Of a stretch of DNA of 24,784 nt, positions 22,413-24,784 are shown piece after piece. Under the pieces are notes generated by a model that saw nothing but the letters and a program-made list of their open reading frames with translations, ran no database searches and had not been told where the DNA came from. The position numbers and the translations under genes are program-made. The DNA comes from an uncultured Olsenella sp. (GTDB taxonomy: Bacteria; Actinomycetota; Coriobacteriia; Coriobacteriales; Atopobiaceae), in assembly GCA_900548775.1 (NCBI GenBank), contig URLM01000028.1:1-24784 (forward strand), written 5' to 3'. Every line of letters begins with the position of its first letter. The first letter of the stretch is position 1.

Positions 22413-23649
22413 GCCGTTTCCCTCCAGCATGGCGGGCTGCCGAAAGGCCTGCCACCATTCCGCTCTTCCACGCCCAGGCAAGGTTGTAGCCACCGCAGGC
22501 TCCGTCGACGTCCACTGCCTCGCCGCTGGCAAACGTCCCTGGCGCCCCCTGACATTCGAGCGTCGAGACGTCCAGCGCCGTCACGTCGATGCCTCCCGCC
22601 ATGACCTGGGCGCGCTTCTCGTCTGCCGTGCCCGACACACGCAGTTTGACGGACTTGGCGCGCCTCACCACGTCCTCGGGTGTTTCCCCCTGCCGCTTAA
22701 GCTGGGCTGCCACCGAGCCGTCGAGAAGCCCTGCGGTTCCCCCGCGCATCGCAAGCTCTTGGGCGGTATGCGCATCTACCTCGGGAAGCAGGTCGAGTAC
22801 CACGCGGTCTCCCGGCAGAGCGTTGCGCGAGAGGTCAAAGCTTACGATGCCAGAGATTCCGTATGGCCTAAAGAGCAGCTCCCCGGCCTCCCTCGCAATC
22901 GTTTCGCCGCCTCGAACGAGCGCGGCGGAGACCCGTGTGCGACGCCCGTCGAGTGCGGGGAAGTCGAGTCCCTCGCACGCGAGCGGGCAGAGGACTGGCC
23001 TCGGCGGAACAACGGGGAGTCCCAGGCATCCAGCTAGGGACCCGCTGCCGCCTCCCGTGGCAATCACGATCGCGCGTGCCCCAAGATGCCCTTTCCCGCC
23101 GTCCCCGAACGCAGGAGTCAGTTCCAGCGCAAAACCCCTGGTACTTTGGGTGACAGCCGTGACCTCGCGTCCGCACGCGAGCGTTACGCCAGCCCTGAGT
23201 GCTCGCGCCACCAGCACCTCTCGCACGGAGGACGCCTCGCGCGTCACGGGATAGAGCCTCCCGCCCTCCTCCTCGGCCACGGCAAGGCCGGACGCCGAGA
23301 AGAACCCCAGCACGTCCGCGAGGAAGCGCTCACCGCAGACCGCGGACACAAAGCCGGGATGCCGGTACCTCTCGGCCGAAAGCCGCGTGTTTGCCAGGTT
23401 GCAGCGTCCACCGCCGGTGGCGAGGATGCTTCGCCCACACTCAAGCGAGCGCTCCACGACAACAACGTGCGCTCCCACCTCGGCGGCAGTTATCGCGGCG
23501 GCGAGACCGGCAGCTCCGCCACCCACGACAGCCACGTCTACCTGGGAAGGAAGACTAACCGCGCGTGCCTGTGCGACAAGCTCCCGCTCCCGCGCCTGGC
23601 GCGACGGAGCGCGGCTGGCGCGAGACGCGCTTCTCGGCCGAGAGGACAT
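22405..23649 (-). CDS. BaiN/HI0933-family FAD-binding oxidoreductase
   Basis: A 414-residue flavoprotein. The FAD site is VVGGGAAGLAAA (GGGAAG 43-48), followed by the family signature GRSILATGGGRCNLANT, IVIATGGGSGSLAG in the middle, and GGIDV...FASGEAVDVDGACGGYNLAWAWKSG at the C-terminus, all typical of the HI0933/BaiN/RdsA family. One member, BaiN of Clostridium scindens, is reported to act on bile-acid intermediates, but most are uncharacterised and many are labelled aminoacetone oxidase. The first 35 residues are Arg/Ala/Ser-rich and not part of the fold. The ATG at 23649 has GGAG formed partly from the mrp stop. It lies 3 bases after mrp and overlaps the next gene by 8. Confidence 0.9.
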   Translation of the reverse strand: MSSRPRSASRASRAPSRQARERELVAQARAVSLPSQVDVAVVGGGAAGLAAAITAAEVGAHVVVVERSLECGRSILATGGGRCNLANTRLSAERYRHPGFVSAVCGERFLADVLGFFSASGLAVAEEEGGRLYPVTREASSVREVLVARALRAGVTLACGREVTAVTQSTRGFALELTPAFGDGGKGHLGARAIVIATGGGSGSLAGCLGLPVVPPRPVLCPLACEGLDFPALDGRRTRVSAALVRGGETIAREAGELLFRPYGISGIVSFDLSRNALPGDRVVLDLLPEVDAHTAQELAMRGGTAGLLDGSVAAQLKRQGETPEDVVRRAKSVKLRVSGTADEKRAQVMAGGIDVTALDVSTLECQGAPGTFASGEAVDVDGACGGYNLAWAWKSGMVAGLSAARHAGGKRRD

Positions 23650-23652
23650 GAA

Positions 23653-24531
23653 CTACTCCGCCGCCCCCGACGACGCCTTGGCGTCATCGAACTCGCAGGT
23701 GGAGACCACGGCCGCGACCGCCTTGGGGAGGAATCCCTGGGGAAGCTCCTCCTCGAGGGTGCCGTGGTCGCAGGCAGCGGCAAGTGCGGGGTCGATGGGC
23801 AGCTCGCCCAGCGCGTCGATGCCGTACTCGTCTGCCGTCTGCGTGAGGTGGCTCGGGCCGTATGGCCAGATCTTCTCGCCGCAGTGAGGGCACGCCACGT
23901 AGGCCATGTTCTCCACCAGGCCGAGGACCGGCACGTTCATCATGGACGCCATGTTGAAGGCCTTGCCAACGACCATCTGGACGAGGTCCTGCGGGGAGGA
24001 GACCACCACGACGCCCTCGATGGGAAGGGACTGGAAGACCGTGAGGGGCACGTCGCCGGTTCCCGGAGGCATGTCGACGAGCAGGTAGTCAAGCTCTCCC
24101 CAGGCGCACTCCTCGAAGAACTGCCTGAGAGCGCCGGCAATCACGGGCCCGCGCCACACGATTGGGTCGGTCTCGTTCTCGAGTACGAGATTGGCACTCA
24201 TGACCTCGATGCCGCCCTTGGTGACAGCGGGGACGAGCACCTCATTCACAGCCGTGGCACGCTCGCCTGCAAGGCCCAGCATCTTGGGGATGGAGGGGCC
24301 GGTGATGTCTGCGTCCAGGATGCCCACGCGAGCGCCGGAGCGAGCCAGCTCGATGGCCAGGCTTCCGCAGACAAACGACTTGCCCACGCCGCCCTTGCCG
24401 GAAATGACCCCAATCACATGGTGGATCTTGGTGTACTCGTTCTGCTTGAAGCCGGCAGGGCCCTGAGCGGCCTTTGAGTGGCCGTGGAGAACCTCGTCCA
24501 TCTCCTGCCTGATCTGATCCTCGTTGGACAT
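23653..24531 (-). CDS. mrp: Mrp/NBP35-family Fe-S cluster carrier ATPase
   Basis: A 292-residue deviant-Walker P-loop ATPase that carries [4Fe-4S] clusters to apo-proteins. The Walker A motif SGKGGVGKS (GKGGVGKS at 45-52) has the extra Lys of the MinD/Mrp class. Other landmarks are GILDADITGPSIPKMLG, VDMPPGTGDVPL, and the cluster-binding C214-P-H-C217 that bridges the dimer. The N-terminal DUF59 domain of longer Mrp proteins is absent. The ATG at 24531 has GAGAGGAA upstream. It is the first gene of a - strand operon with two flavoproteins. A possible -10, TAGAAT, lies at 24585-24580 on the - strand with no good -35. Confidence 0.93.
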   Translation of the reverse strand: MSNEDQIRQEMDEVLHGHSKAAQGPAGFKQNEYTKIHHVIGVISGKGGVGKSFVCGSLAIELARSGARVGILDADITGPSIPKMLGLAGERATAVNEVLVPAVTKGGIEVMSANLVLENETDPIVWRGPVIAGALRQFFEECAWGELDYLLVDMPPGTGDVPLTVFQSLPIEGVVVVSSPQDLVQMVVGKAFNMASMMNVPVLGLVENMAYVACPHCGEKIWPYGPSHLTQTADEYGIDALGELPIDPALAAACDHGTLEEELPQGFLPKAVAAVVSTCEFDDAKASSGAAE

Positions 24532-24640
24532 TGCGTTCCTCTCGTCTCGCCGTTGCGCGGCGCGTCTATTGCACGCTCAATTCTACCCAAGGGCGCAGGA
24601 GGCGAGAGGGTCGTGCCGCCTGCGGGGCTTGCCGCTTATT

Positions 24641-24705
24641 CCCGGCTGTCGACAATGGGAAGGCAGCCGATTGTCGACAGCCGGGGGCTTTCGTGATCTG
24701 TCGAC
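24641..24705. repeat. 16-bp perfect inverted repeat with repeated CTGTCGAC
   Basis: CCCGGCTGTCGACAAT (24641-24656) and ATTGTCGACAGCCGGG (24670-24685) form a perfect inverted repeat around 13 bases. A third CTGTCGAC follows at 24699-24706, giving three GTCGAC cores 25 and 27 bases apart. It lies about 110 bases upstream of mrp. Neither side has the T-run of a terminator. The rest of 24532-24784 holds no gene that I can support; it ends with a GCG-CAAA-CGC hairpin and TTTTT. Confidence 0.65.
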
Positions 24706-24784
24706 TGTCGCCCTTAGGCGCGTAGTTTATCGCCATTTCTTAAGCGTGAGGCTGCCGACCTGCGCAAACGCGAGCAGTTTTTAA

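Noticed and set aside
24755..24784. Rho-independent terminator at the right edge
   Set aside because: There is a 3-base-pair stem and a T-run, but the stem is too weak and no + strand gene ends here.

Overview
The window is high-GC actinobacterial DNA, most likely from an anaerobic member of the Coriobacteriia (Olsenella/Atopobium/Collinsella-like). Three things point there. The core genes polA, rpsA, coaE and uvrB lie in that order on the + strand, as they do in actinobacteria such as Mycobacterium. The gene content is that of a fermenting anaerobe: a mannose-class PTS, an Fe-S cysteine desulfidase-like enzyme, Mrp, and a BaiN-like flavoprotein. Start codons are often TTG or GTG behind strong Shine-Dalgarno (SD) sequences. 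The genus is an inference; there is no rRNA in the window.

Layout. 1-3113: 5'-truncated polA, then rnhA. 3114-3528: a 415-base gap with three palindromes exactly 61 bases apart, a tandem G-tract repeat, and an operator-like palindrome over an extended -10. 3529-3906: membrane-anchored heavy-metal-associated (HMA) protein. On the - strand, 6055-3929: a HAD phosphatase followed by a CyuA/UPF0597 (L-cysteine desulfidase-like) enzyme. 6373-9598: a ROK-type regulator followed by mannose-class PTS IIB, IIC and IID, with no IIA. 9892-11088: rpsA. 11285-11713: Dps. 11982-15359: a polar amino acid ABC transporter (Tat-type lipoprotein, two permeases, ATPase). 15360-15715: a gap with a second pair of palindromic repeats, again 61 bases apart. 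15716-17533: a membrane zinc-ribbon protein, coaE and a lytic transglycosylase. 17646-19871: uvrB behind a clear SOS box. 20006-20696: an orphan galactitol-type PTS IIB and a GtrA-family protein. On the - strand, 24531-20730: a tightly coupled three-gene operon of Mrp, a BaiN-like flavoprotein and a COG2509-like flavoprotein. 24532-24784: non-coding, with a 16-bp perfect inverted repeat.

The ancestral core (polA-rnhA / rpsA / coaE / uvrB) appears split by two accessory blocks: metal, cysteine and sugar genes between rnhA and rpsA, and Dps plus the ABC transporter between rpsA and coaE. Palindromic or REP-like repeats lie at three of the four block edges.

No tRNA, rRNA, transposase, integrase or CRISPR array was found. 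I see no clearly new multi-gene system. The best leads are the 61-base-phased palindromes, the 28-bp palindrome whose ends are the stop codons of two convergent genes, the metal-type control region of the HMA gene, and the Mrp/two-flavoprotein operon.
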